From assembly GCA_000827325.1 (NCBI GenBank), contig KN832881.1, forward strand, positions 84,616-148,615: a stretch of 64,000 nucleotides of DNA, in the 5' to 3' direction. Positions 1 to 11,129 of the stretch are shown piece by piece. The notes under the pieces were generated by a model that did not search any database, was not told where the DNA came from, and saw only the letters and a list, made by a program, of their open reading frames with translations. The DNA is from Oidiodendron maius Zn (taxonomy: Eukaryota; Ascomycota; Leotiomycetes; Myxotrichaceae). The stretch's first letter is position 1; each line of letters begins with the position of its first letter. The translations under genes were made by a program, and so were the position numbers.

Positions 1-108
1 CATATAATATGCGCACAGATGCAAATACAACGCCGGTATGCAATTTCCCACCACCCAATCCATATATGCCATGTATGCAGAAGTCCAGTACGAGGTAGGG
101 TGGATGAT

Positions 109-1355
109 CTATGAAGGAACGACGTCCTCAAATTTAATATCCTCTTCTTCTTCGTCGTCATCCATACCTGTATCCGATTCTTCCTCATTAATCGGAGCAG
201 CTGCGTCTACACCTCCTTCATAGTTGGCAAGTTTATTTTCGGGTTTCAACGACCATTGCGTCGCAAATCGCCCGCTTTTTGCTAGTACCGCAACTTTCTC
301 CAGTGTCTCTCGGAGATATACCTCGGGTTGCTGGAGTTCAGCACGTAAAGCCTTCATGGACCAGTAGTTATATCTTCTGAAGCACTCAAATATCCGGTCC
401 AGAAGCTCATTTTGAGGCATACGAGCAGCCTTGCTAAGTTGCGGTCTGCTGGCAGCTGTAGTCCCTTTGGTTTTCTGCGCAGGTTGATTAGTACGCGAGA
501 GAGGTAGAAGGATATGGCAACTTACAATGAACCCTCCGAAGGCATTCATTCCAGCAACTGTGCCAGGTTGAATAAAGCCTGCACGATTACCGGACAGGTC
601 ATCCTCAACGAATTTGGTGAAGAACTTAGGCTTCATCGCCTCCATCGTCATCATCGCGAGGAGTCGACGAGCCTCTTCATTCTCCACCGGGACACTGTTC
701 ACCTCATGTGCTACCCTTCCTGCAAGTGTGGTCCGTTCTGTTGGGCAAGTATTAGCGATGCTCAGCCACTTCAAGAATCAAACTCACTCGGTATAGCTTT
801 TCTAAAGTATGGAGTAAACCGCTTGTTAGGATCCCAAGGCTGCTTCGTCTTCTCGTTGCTTGGTCGAGTAAGCCTGGCGGGCATGTTCGCATTGCTTGGG
901 TCAAACTTCTGTCTGGACTTAGACTTGAAGCCTGGCAGATCCTGCTCTGTGAAAACAAATGTGTTGTTCACCGACTCGGAAGTAACATCCAGCAAATACT
1001 CTTTGGGAATTGTTTGGTGTACCCCTAGATCAGAGGACAGTAGCATTGAAAGCGACGTCTGCTATTGTCAGTGATGAAGGCTTATGGAAATTCTGGTGAG
1101 AAATACCTGAGGCTGGCCATCGGCACCAATTTCCTGGCTCTGTCTTATGGTTCCGATACGAATCTCTGCATCATCATCGAGCGATGACCATGCTTCCCAG
1201 ACGTATCGCGGAACGCGAGCAAGGTAGAGCTTCTGAAAAGTTGGGTCAGGGTTGAATTCGAGGTCCCCCGCGTCTTCATAGATGTCGTCGTCGGTGAAGA
1301 CCCCAGGTGAGGCGCCCGGAGCATCGGGGTCAGGCTTAATTAAACTGTCCGCCAT
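109..1355 (-). CDS. TFG2: Transcription initiation factor IIF, beta subunit (RAP30/Tfg2)
   Basis: Small subunit of TFIIF, which binds RNA polymerase II and brings it to the promoter. I read four exons: 1355-1107, 1058-788, 737-526 and 474-109. All junctions keep phase and give about 365 aa. The N-terminal part has the family-like stretch LYLARVPRYVWEAW. The middle holds the conserved GNRAGFIQPGTVAGMNAFGGFI region, split by the third intron. The C-terminus (about residues 260-330, from NELLDRIFECF to FATQWSLKPE) is the winged-helix DNA-binding domain, followed by an acidic Asp/Glu tail. The last intron has a GTAAGT donor and a CTAAT-type branch. The gene is divergent from the CCCH protein at 1716. 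The family call is firm; the exact exon 2 acceptor has an alternative 3 nt upstream. Confidence 0.9.
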
Positions 1356-1715
1356 GATCCAGAGAACTTGTATTATGAGTGATGGTCCATGAAGAAGAAG
1401 GGAAATGTAGAGGCTGGCCCAGGGTGCAGTAGATCGGCACTTTTCTTTGTGCTTAAGGTGGGTTATTGTCGATGATGATGGGCGTCGCCGTCATGGGGCA
1501 ACAGTGCGGCTCTGACAGGGCGACGGAGAAGCGCGCGCTAGAAAGGATAATCTATTACCCGACTGCCGATGAACATCGTCACTTCTGTTTCTTGTGTACC
1601 TACTATCGATACGCTGGTGCTACAACGTCTTCTAACCCTCTGACTCTACAACCATTCTCGCAACGCTTTGTTAACGTTAAAACTAAAACGTTGCCGACGC
1701 ACGACTATACTAACC
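1356..1715. promoter_or_regulatory. Shared upstream region of TFG2 and the CCCH gene
   Basis: This 360-bp interval separates two divergent start codons, so it must hold both promoters. I see no clear TATA box or repeated element. A short open frame at 1466 has no recognisable similarity and is probably chance. Confidence 0.6.
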
Positions 1716-3417
1716 ATGTCCACGGAGGATCAGGAAATCCTCGCCAAGATCAGTCAACTCGCAGGTGAGTTTGTCGCCACCCACTCTGTTTGCGATAAAC
1801 CAACACTGACTCTGGCATTTGTTTGTTCTTTGACACAGGGCAAATAAATCGACACAAGAATGGACAGTCTTCAGGCCAACACACACAGCCAGCTCCAACA
1901 TCCAGCGCAAGGTCTTGCGCAGGTATGGAGCTCTCTGCTCTCCACAGCAGGCACTCTGCTAACACTTCTGGAGACACCCCTCAGTCATCCGCAGAATGGA
2001 GGTCCAGTCGCGGTGGATATTTATCGAGAGGCTACGGAAGAGGATCTCGGGCGCAACTTCATCGAAACAGAACGCTAGTTTTGAATAGCAATGCTTCGAC
2101 CCCTCCAAATACTACTGCAGCAGACTCCAGCGGCGAGAATTCCGAAACCGCATCGTCGAATAGGACTGCTACACAGGGTTGGGTTACAAAGACTGATCGC
2201 CACCTTCAGTTGATCAATGCATCTATTTTTGAAAAGGACAGCCAGACTCGAGCGAAAGCCATGGAAGAGACCCGTAAGCAAAAGCTGAAGAAAAGAGATG
2301 AACGGGAGAGGGCGCGATTCAATAAGCACCTCTACCGCATGCGTGGTAATAGCAACAATACTTCTGGTGTCCACCTGCGCTCTACTGATTCTGCTGAAAA
2401 CTACGAAATATCCGTGCAGGGAATTCGCTTTCGAGTTGCGAAAAACGGTAGCAAACTAGTCAAAGTTCCGGGTGAGAGATTACAACCAACCACAGCCTTT
2501 TCTCTGCAGGAAGGCTTGATCTGGTGCTGTAGAGCTGGGTTGACCGAATTTAGGAGACCTCAACGCTGCAAAAGCCACCCCCAAGGCCGCATTAGTTGGG
2601 GGGGTTAGATTTTACAGAAGCAAGAATGGCAACTTGTTTCGATCTGGCATCGTCAAAGCCCACCGGTATGGCCGACTGTGAATCGCAAATAATAAGGCAA
2701 GGTCTTTCCTCCTTGAAGCAGCGCTAATTTTGAGCATTAGGACGACGGGTGATGTTAAAAAAATCGATGAACCGTGCAAGAAGTTCACTACAACGGGTAT
2801 CTTCTCCATGATCTTCAATTTACCCTGATATTTAAGCCGGGGGTGGGGGGATCTGGGAGTCAACTAACATGTTTCTAGGCTCTTGCTCGAAAGGCCCCAG
2901 ATGTCGATATGTCCATGACCCCTCAAAAGTTGCAGCGTGCAGAGAATTTCTTCTAAAAGGGTCATGTCCAAGTGGAGACTCCTGTGACCTCTCGCACGAC
3001 CTCATACCAGAGAGGACCCCCGCGTGCCTGCATTTTGTCAAAGGCAACTGTGCGAACCCTAATTGCCGCTATGCCCACGTGAGAGTGTCGCCGTCAGCGC
3101 CGGTTTGCCGAGCGTTTGGTTTATACGGTTACTGTGAGAAAGGGGCCAGCTGCGACCAGCGGCATGCAAATGAGTGCCCTGACTTCAGCAACACAGGTAC
3201 ATGCACGACCAAAGGATGCAAACTACCTCACCGACACAAGGCGAGCGTCATGCGAACCAATGCTCTACATGTCGAGGATGAGAGCAGTGATATCTCGAGT
3301 GATGATGACGATGACGACGAAATTGGTAGTGACGACGTTGACTCAGACGACTTCGAGGAATTCATTGGAGATGATGAACCAATCCCCATGCAAGAAGACT
3401 TCGTGCAACTTAGGTGA
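1716..3417 (+). CDS. Five-finger CCCH zinc-finger protein (ZC3H3/Red5 type)
   Basis: Predicted RNA-binding nuclear protein. Five exons (1716-1764, 1839-2471, 2554-2665, 2741-2796, 2879-3417) give 462 aa with every phase consistent. Residues 1-230 are Ser/Arg/Asn-rich with a basic KQKLKKRDERERARF segment. Five CCCH fingers lie at about residues 276-401, beginning CKKFTTTGSCSKGPRC and ending CPDFSNTGTCTTKGCKLPH. The first finger is split across the last intron. An acidic Asp/Ser tail follows. A five-finger array at this position is typical of ZC3H3 and fission yeast Red5, which act in poly(A)-linked nuclear RNA handling. The biochemical role here is inferred from family only. The start was chosen because MSTEDQEILAKI joins in frame across a GTGAGT intron. 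Confidence 0.85.
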
Positions 3418-5159
3418 TTCATTACATCGCGGCTTCGTACTAACTATCTAGTTGGGATCTCTTGCCGGGGGTGGGCTGCGTTGCGCCTGTTGGCAAGCCC
3501 TGCAAGTCCAGAAATATTTTTCTGCTGTTGAATCACCATCCTGACGGTGATCGACCGTTCCACGCCTGATGCTTGGGCGGGAGCGGTAGCCGTTCTGCAG
3601 TGCATAAACTACTGCCATCTAAATGCTTATGATATGGATATACCCAGGGTAAGAGCCACTTTGGTCTAAAGGCCATGCTCTTATCACGCGTTGTTTTGCA
3701 AGGGGGGGAATTGCCTAGACTAGGAAAATACTACTAAATGCACTGCTAATGCTTTCCTCCTTGCTGTTTCGCGTATGAGAGGTGAATCACCCAACTCAAC
3801 CCGTCATTTCTTCAGTTCTCGCCCTTGGACTCGATGAATCCTCCTCCACGTGGAGAAGTCCCGCCGCACATTCGAATGATTCATGATTCCTCTCTTCACC
3901 GCTTGTGCACGAGGGAAGCGAGATGTCCGCTGCCAGGTACCGCATATTCTGGCCTTGGAATGGTTGCATAATGGGTCGGGTAAGCATGATCAGCGGCGCT
4001 GCAGGTCTCCCGAGATCTGAGAGCTTTCCTGCGCAGCCTGGAAAAAGTAAAAGGGAGGCAATGTGTAGCGACGCGAGGTGGTCTTGTATGTTTGGCCTGC
4101 TTATCCTGAGCTGGCGTATACCATATTCAGATCCGGCCGGTAGCACCGCTGAGCGGCAATCCCGTAGTGGGAATGCTCTCAGGGTTTGTTATTGTTTTCT
4201 GGCGTTGGCCGGACGGGGTCATCGGGAGGATGAGCGGCGGTGAAAGTCGCCAGCCTCTCTCTTCAGTTCAGCTGTATTCATGGCTCCGCTCAGCACTATG
4301 GCTGTCTGCTTTTTACTATTATATAGGATATATCAGAAAGATATTTCTACGTCTTACCGTATACTGGCGTCATACCCGCGTTCCCACCTCTGCCCAGCAT
4401 GATCGCCCTCTGAGGCAGTGACCTCTTTTTGGTACCTGACAAAGGGCACAAAAGCACCGCGCTCCTCGTGTTTGATCGCTCCTCACCGCTCCGGCTTGGC
4501 CTGAAGGGCGGCGGATTGCGGTGGCACGAGGCGCCCAGCGATGATTGGTAGCCGCCGGCGGTCTGAGGTCCTGCGGCCGCGTGGGATGTGTGACCAATCT
4601 ACCTGGCGGTACCTGGGTACTTGGGTACCTTGGGTGTCTCAGAGGAAGACGTTGGGCCGCACCGTGGGCGACAGGAAGAGCCCGGGAACGGAGGGAAACA
4701 TGAGGCTGGGGGGCCGGCAGCTGGTTGTCCTGCTGCTTGGTGGACGCGTGCCGGGGACGCACAGGAACGACAGAAGGGGGATCAGAGATTCGAGGGGAAC
4801 CAGATGGGGCCCAAGCCTGAACCACGACCCATCAGCGGTGAAGGCGAGCATCTCGACTATCTCTCGCGCGCGTCGGACCCAACTGTGGACGACGGGGCTG
4901 GCGGGAGTTCTGGTTCGGGAAGGGGTTGTGGGTTACATTACTGCTCCTGGGGAGGAGGAAGGGGGGGGAAGGGGCATCTGGGCATCTGGGCACCTTGGCA
5001 AGGTTTCTGGATTTGGGGGCGCAATCTGGTTCCACTGGGCTTCTCTGGCTCGCTCTGTGCCTTTCTCCGTCAAGCCCGGCTGGCCTATCGCGGAAGAATC
5101 CCTCGTCGGTGCCCAACTGGGTGCTGAAGCCCTGGGGAGACCGGATCTGGCTGCTGCCC

Positions 5160-5265
5160 TGCCCGGTCGCCAGTCGGGAGAGGGAGAGGGAGAGAGGGAG
5201 AGAAGGAGGAGAGATGAGAGGAGAGGAGAGGTGAGAGAGGAGAGGAAAGAGGCAGAGCGCCGTGG
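5160..5265 (+). repeat. Polypurine (GA-rich) tract
   Basis: About 100 bases are almost entirely G and A on the + strand, made of degenerate GAGAGG and GGAGA units. It is followed from about 5338 by a stretch equally biased to pyrimidines. Such tracts can form unusual DNA structures and are common in fungal promoters. No coding role is supported. Confidence 0.7.
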
Positions 5266-5337
5266 GAGAGTGGGCGAGTGGGAGCGCGAGGGCGGGACTG
5301 GACGAGTGTCGCGATGGGGGTGTTATTGGTAGCATTC

Positions 5338-5838
5338 TTTTCTCCTTTTATTATTTATATTTATATATTATGCTTCTTTCTCTTCTCCTTCTCCCAAGCC
5401 ATCCTGTATCCTCGTTCTTATTGCTATTGTTATTGTTGTTGTGTGTGCCCGATACCCTTTCATCCTCTCAATTCCCATATATATACATACACACGCACAC
5501 AGCCATATATACGCTTCTGCTGTCCGGGTTTCTCGCTTGTTCTTCCCCTCCGCATCTTCCCACCCGCGCATCTTCTGATCTTTTGTCTTGCCCGCTCCAA
5601 GACACCACGACGAGACCACTACTGTTACTATTAATCCTTCGCCTCCTCCTCCTCGACCATCTGTTCTCGTCCCCTCTTCCCTCTGTGTGAGAGCGAGAGT
5701 GAGAGCCTGGGAGCAAGCAGCTGTGGTAGCACCGCCTCCCCTCTCCCCGGTGTCGCTCCGCTATCGATAGACCGCCTCCCGTCACCTCCCACCACAATAC
5801 CACTTTCTTCCCTACCATCACCACTTCTCCTAAAGACC
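5338..5838 (+). promoter_or_regulatory. Pyrimidine-rich leader with possible upstream ORF
   Basis: About 500 bases rich in C and T directly precede the bZIP start, as is typical of core promoters and leaders of strongly expressed fungal genes. TATATA-like and CA-repeat sequences lie at 5477-5512. An ATG at 5368 would open an upstream frame of about 107 codons ending near 5690. If transcription begins before 5368, this could damp translation of the main frame. Confidence 0.45.
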
Positions 5839-7557
5839 ATGGCCTTCAACCATCCATACTACCAATCGGGCCCGCTGTCGGTCGATACCAATTCTCACCA
5901 CTTCGAAGACGACGACAGCAGCATCCTCGACGACCACATCCTCGACTCCGCCATCTTCTCCCCCCAGCCCGACAGCTTCCACCCGGTCGACATGCCCGTG
6001 GCCACCGGCAGCCACGCCTTTGGGGACAGCAACCCCTTCTACTCCTGGCCCATGAATATCCCCGGCCAGAGCCAGAACCAGGCCCCCTTCGGCGCCGCGG
6101 GGAACCAGCAGCAGCTGCCGCTCTTCTCTGGAAACGCCAGCAATGGGTCGATGCCCGCGTCGATGCCCCCGTCGCCCCAGAAGGACCAGTGGTCCGAGAC
6201 CACCATGGAGCAGCGCGCCATGCCCAAGCGGATGCGACCACACAGCCCCGCGCTGCGATCGCAGCCCGAGATGACGAGGAGGGGCGACGGCATCCGCAAG
6301 AAGAATGCCCGCTTCGAGATCCCCGCTGAGCGGAACCTCACCAACATCGACCAGCTCATTGCCCAGTCGACCGACGAGCAGGAGATCAAGGAGCTCAAGC
6401 AACAGAAGCGCCTGCTCCGGAATCGGCAAGCAGCGTAGGTTCCCCCCCTCCCACCTTATTTTGTGGAGCATGACCCAACTGACATGAAATCCAGGCTTGA
6501 CTCCCGCCAGCGCAAGAAGCAGCACACCGAGCGGCTGGAGGATGAGAAGAAGCACTACACGGCGCTCATCAACGACCTCGAGGAGGACCTCGCCGAGGCT
6601 AAGCTCACTTTGGACGAGTTCGCCCACAAGGAGCAGCAGTATCAGCAATATCTCGAGAGCATGCAGCTCGAGAAGGAAGAGATGGTGCGCAACCACACCA
6701 TCGAGACGGGCGACCTCCGCAAGAAGATCAGCGTTCTCACCGAGCACATCCAGCGGCTAGAGAGCGCCCATCCGACTGCCGGCCCGAGCACGAACGGCTT
6801 CTCATCCGACTACGCCGACATCGACAGTCTCACCATGGATGGTGCATGGGACAACATCTCCTTCGTCAACGATTTCGCAGCTGACGGGGAAGTGAAGACC
6901 GAGGGCTCGCTTGTGCCATCCAAGAAGGTCGAAAATTCCCTGTTGAGCGACCCCGAGAAGCCTGCCGCCCAGGGACTACTGTTGATGCTCCTCCTGTTTG
7001 GCGCCTTCGTGGCGTCCAAAGGCTCGTCGCCCAGCATCCCTCAAATGTCGGACGATGTTCGAGCAGCTTCGGCCACGCTGCTCGAGGATATCTTCAAAGA
7101 TGCCGGCGTCTCTCAAGCTGCCTCGGGCGTCGCCGAGGCAGTGGCTCCGCTCCCCTCTGGCGGATCCTGGTCGGCCGGCCACGCTCCGTCCACAGGAGAG
7201 GCTGAGATGAGCGGCATGGCATCATCGACCCTCGGAGACCTCACGGACAGCTTGGTACAGCCGACAGAGGAGCAGAACCGCGAACAGTTGTTCTCCCTCT
7301 CCGCCGCTCAGTACAACGGCCTCGTCTCCCCCGACTTTATGCAGAACGTCCCACCGCGCTCCACATCCCAGGGACGCCGCAATCTCGGGGAGACGCTCGC
7401 GGCCATGAGACACAACAGCAAGAACTCGGCGGCCGAAGTCTACACCCGCTCACTCCTCTGGGACCAGGTCCCGAGCGAGGTCGTCCGAAATTTTGCCAAG
7501 CTAGTTTCCGAGTCCAATGCACGCAATAGGCAGGACCAGCGCAGTACGGCTGGATAG
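5839..7557 (+). CDS. meaB: bZIP transcription factor, MeaB type
   Basis: Predicted regulator. MeaB of Aspergillus nidulans acts in nitrogen metabolite repression. Two exons (5839-6434 and 6495-7557) give 552 aa. The intron splits the basic region: KRLLRNRQAA is in exon 1 and LDSRQRKKQHTERLEDEKK in exon 2, joined in phase 2. Residues 1-150 are acidic and rich in Ser, Pro and Asp, as in an activation domain. The basic region and zipper lie at about residues 185-275, with long heptad-like Leu/Glu repeats. A hydrophobic stretch GLLLMLLLFGAFVA follows at about residues 365-378. The assignment rests on the bZIP core, which I recall as MeaB-like, so the symbol is tentative. The ATG sits in a good context (AGACCATGG). 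Confidence 0.72.
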
Positions 7558-7925
7558 ACGCTCTGTTGAGAGCCGTCGGACGGCACCACCCCACTCAGTG
7601 GGGGAGCTCTTCCCTTTGCGATTGTGTTTACGGGCTCCACGCAATTACGAGACGGACTGCTCACGCATTTTCACGGATTTCATTTTGTTACGGGCGAGCG
7701 AACGAGCGTTGAATATGGCGTTGTTTCTCTTATGTGGATTTCCTTTTTCTTTTTGCATATTCGTCATTATAGCACAGCGAGGTAACCCCGGATATAGCGC
7801 AAGCACGAGTACAGGAACTGCTCTCAGATAAGAGCCATCATGTAAATTGACACCAGGAGGAACGGGGATACCGGACTGGGGCGAGACATCCGCACATATT
7901 TTTTTTTCTTTCCTGTCTGAGACGA

Positions 7926-8057
7926 TATCACGACCCTCACGACCTTAAGACACCACACATCTCACGAAGGTACTACGAAAATGAGTACCGAATCTCACGA
8001 AGATATCACGAATATGAAGACCAATTCTCACGATTGAGGACACGATGCTTGATGAAC
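7926..8057. repeat. Degenerate 33-bp tandem repeat
   Basis: Four consecutive units of about 33 bp (7926-7958, 7959-7991, 7992-8024, 8025-8057) share a CTCACGA core. The middle two match best (ATCTCACGAAG followed by ACGAA). The unit is a multiple of three, so the minus strand stays open with an 11-residue FVR-type period. No protein is recognised. The array lies downstream of the bZIP gene. Confidence 0.6.
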
Positions 8058-8895
8058 TTCTATGACCGGGAGGCCAATAATTATTTGAACTCGGTAATAA
8101 CTGTGAAGATATTCTCTCCAGAACAACGATAACTTGATTTGCTTCTAATGATTTCTTCAACCTGTGCCTCAGCAAGAATGTACTTAGCCTCAGTCAAGAG
8201 GAATCGAAACTGATCAAGTTACCCCCATGCTCTCTGTGAGTCGTATTGTCGTAGATCGCCCTCCTTCTCGCTCCAACCACGTCCCAAAGCGGAGACGCTC
8301 GACCCTGGCAACTTGGCCGAGAATGCACGGCAGATGCCTCATTGGTTTCTCCTTTGGGCGATCAGATGGACTTGTCACTGGGTCCCTGACAACTGCACGA
8401 CCAACTGGCTGGGACCCGAAACACGTGACGGCCGATCCGCCTGGCCTGGGCAGCTGAGGAGGGGGCAAGGGGAGGCAATGGGTTGGGATTCCTCACTAAC
8501 GTGAATACTACGCTACTTGTGTACCGGACAATACGAAGTACACCATACTGTAAAAATACAGAACCGATCACATCCCACGCGAAAAATAGACCACCTGCTC
8601 TGCACTGGGTATCGCGCGAACGGTATGGGGCCTGCTGCGTGCCGTCCCGGCGAAACCGAGCGCTATTCCCTGCGGGTCGCTCTACCAGCTGCCACTGTTC
8701 TCCCTCACAGGACCAGGCGGAGACGTAAGCAGGGCCTCGAGACCGGCGGTCGCAGCTATCGCGACCCCGCTACTCGCCAGGCCAGTCCAACCCCGCCCAG
8801 CCAACGCTGTTGTCAACAGCACGGGCGAAACCAGCACGAGGTACGGCGCAGTGGGTGCAGCGGAGCCCAAACGATCGGGTGAGTCGCGACCAATC
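8058..8895. other. Gene-free interval between convergent genes
   Basis: The 3' sides of the bZIP gene (+) and the Sel1 gene (-) meet here. One CACGTG lies near 8422. Short open frames on both strands show no family resemblance. Confidence 0.5.
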
Positions 8896-10660
8896 TCACT
8901 TCTTGGGCTCGTCGTATTTCTCCTTCCAGATCCTAAAAGGGGGCGGTTCCCCGTGGTCAGCAACTGACTTCACTCGGCTGGCGCCTGGGAGCGGTCACAG
9001 CCTATCGACTGGATCTCGCATCCGTCATCTGGAACCCCTCGTCTGCACGGGGTGGGCTGCGCATTGCTGCCGTTCATGCAGAAGGGGAAGAGCAGGAGAG
9101 CGCGAGAGGTGACTTACCAGGTATTGCCCAAGGTCTTGCTCCCCGCTGCTTCCGCCCGCCTGTAATACCTCGCCGCCGCATACTGCAAGTCCCAAGTCAG
9201 CCTCATGGTCCGCGCTGTGAATGGTCAAGGCGGTCACTCGTGGGAGTGGGGGGGATGATAGCCTCGTTGCTGCCCAAATGCAGTCTGCCCCAGCCCGGGA
9301 ACTTCTGGGGAAGAGATATGCGCAAGCCACTCCGGCGAGGCTGAGAGAGCCTGTGGATATCATGTCCCGACAGGTGAAGAAGCTCCGAGTCCGGGAGGGA
9401 AGTTTTGGGAAATGCGTACCTTGTCCTTCTTGCATCCAAAACCCTCCAGGTAGCACCAGGCAACTTCATTCATTGCATCTGGCATAATCGTCAGTACGAC
9501 TCCAGGCGCGGCCATTTGACAGAACTCACCAGTATCACCCAGGTTCGCTGCCGTCTCGTAATACTGCTCCCTGAATCAGCCAAAAGCCCCCTAAATCTTC
9601 TTCTCCCAGAGCCAATGTCTCGTAGTGCCTCACCTGTTTGGCTGCATACTTGTCCACCATTACCCCCCAGCCGTGCCGGAAGCAATTCGCCAATTCGAAG
9701 ATCGCGAGGACGAGCTCGCCCTTTGCTGCACCCCCTTTCTTCATCCCGGCCTTCAGTGCAAGCTCTTCGATGGAGGCCGCATTCGATGCCGCTGCCGTGA
9801 GGTAGGTGACGGCTTCCGTGGCATTAGGAGTACACCCCCATCCGTGCCTATCATGAAACGTTAGAACGATGGAAAGATTCTGGGACTGAGCAGCGCTCGC
9901 AGCAACTCAGATATTCTGCCTGTAAGGGGAAATGGGGGCCAAATTCCAGACTGACGTACCTCAGAGCAAGGCCGTAGAGCACCTGGCTCAATGGATCATT
10001 CTCCCCGTTAGGATCCGCCAGCTGCCGGAAGAGCTTGGTAGAGTTCACCAAATCCCCCGCCTCATGGAGCCTAATGGCCTCTTGTATATTGCCATCCGCT
10101 ACTCCCGGACTTGCCTTACGGCTTGGACTCCTCGACATGTTCGCAAAGGCCTCTACATCCGCCATAGTCCCGACTGGCGTGACAGGCCTGCTCCTCTCCT
10201 GGCCGTTCTTCAGTGCCAGAATCGTCGCTCTCTTCTCCCACAGTGATTCTCTGGCCCGCTCCCCTTCCTCGCCTTCCGCTGGCGCTATGTCAGGGAGATC
10301 GTCTGGCACATTTGGAGATGTGGGGTCGCCTCTGCGCAAGCCCAGGCGCTGCGATAGTCGTTTAGTGGTCTTTGTCTTGGATTTGTCGCTCGATTGTGAC
10401 GACGCCGAGGGACTCCGCGAGTGTCTGACCGATAGACGACTCTTGGACGACTCGTCATTATCCGTCGAAAATGGCCCCTTCTTATACGAATCTGCAGATG
10501 AGAAGCTCGGAGGGCTTATAACCTCTTGGGTATGCGTATCGGTCCTCAGGAAGGTGAATACTGGGGCCTCTTCCGCCCAGTTGCGCTGCGGTTCCGGAGC
10601 GATGGGCGCATTGCCCTCTTGGACCTTGTCTTTCTTCTTAAGTATGTCTCGGAACGGCAT
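8896..10660 (-). CDS. Sel1-like repeat protein
   Basis: Likely scaffold or adaptor of the Sel1/TPR-like class. Six exons (10660-9960, 9847-9634, 9563-9530, 9478-9420, 9182-9118, 8932-8896) give 369 aa with all phases in register. The first 200 residues are low-complexity, rich in Ser, Lys and Arg, and include KRLSQRLGLRRGD. Sel1 repeats run from about residue 205 to 355, recognised by motifs such as YGLALRHGWGC, ANCFRHGWGV, NEVAWCYLEGFGC and AAARYYRRAEAAG. The protein ends in IWKEKYDEPKK. The architecture resembles budding yeast Dsf2-like proteins, but I would not assign a specific role. Exon 3 is only 34 nt. The gene lies in tandem with NOC4, which is upstream on the same strand. Confidence 0.85.
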
Positions 10661-11129
10661 GGTATATATCGTATGAGATTGGGTTTATTCTAGGCGTTGT
10701 AGATCTCGTTGTGTATGAGGGGGTCGGGTATGGCGAATGGAGGGGTTGTAAAGGCCTTTGTTCGTGGCGGAAGGGCACGTAGGTTTTATTACTTGGCGCG
10801 CAATTTCGCTCTGTACAGATGGATCCAGCAAAGAATTTGCCTTTCGTCGAAATTAATGGAGGCTTAACTTCTCCTGTTGGATCAAACCGGGCGCAATTGC
10901 TGGGCTGCGTCGGGGCTTAGAGTGTTGGCGCAGCCGCACTTGAAGGGTCGTTTGGAGCACAAGGCGCCACCTCCACGTCAAGCCACTCCAAGTGCTCTAT
11001 TTATGCACTTCATAGCAACACAGTCTTCGTAAATCTCAAAGTAAGTTTTGCGAGAGGGCGCCACCTGGAATGCTGCTCTATAGATATTTCTGGGCTGAAG
11101 AGGGTTTTCTTTTCATTGGCTAGATACTC
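10661..11129. other. Intergenic region upstream of the Sel1 gene
   Basis: This 470-bp spacer carries the promoter of the Sel1 gene and the 3' end of NOC4. It is moderately AT-rich, with no element I recognise. Confidence 0.5.

Larger units (their letters stand above)
3418..5838. other. Long gene-free interval and leader upstream of the bZIP gene
   Basis: This 2.4-kb stretch has no recognisable protein. From 4370 to 5330 it is GC-rich and open in several frames on both strands, with short direct repeats such as GGTACCTGGGTACTTGGGTACC near 4610 and GGGCATCTGGGCATCTGGGCA near 4972. It then passes into purine-rich and pyrimidine-rich tracts. It is most likely the promoter and a long 5' leader of the bZIP gene. 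Confidence 0.5.

Noticed and set aside
514-1074. Plus-strand open frame opposite TFG2
   Set aside because: Antisense shadow of the TFIIF gene, whose exons are well supported on the minus strand.
4541-5332. Open frame of 263 codons, with overlapping open frames on the other strand
   Set aside because: GC-rich and purine-rich composition removes stop codons; the product is low-complexity and resembles no family. Treated as leader or promoter.
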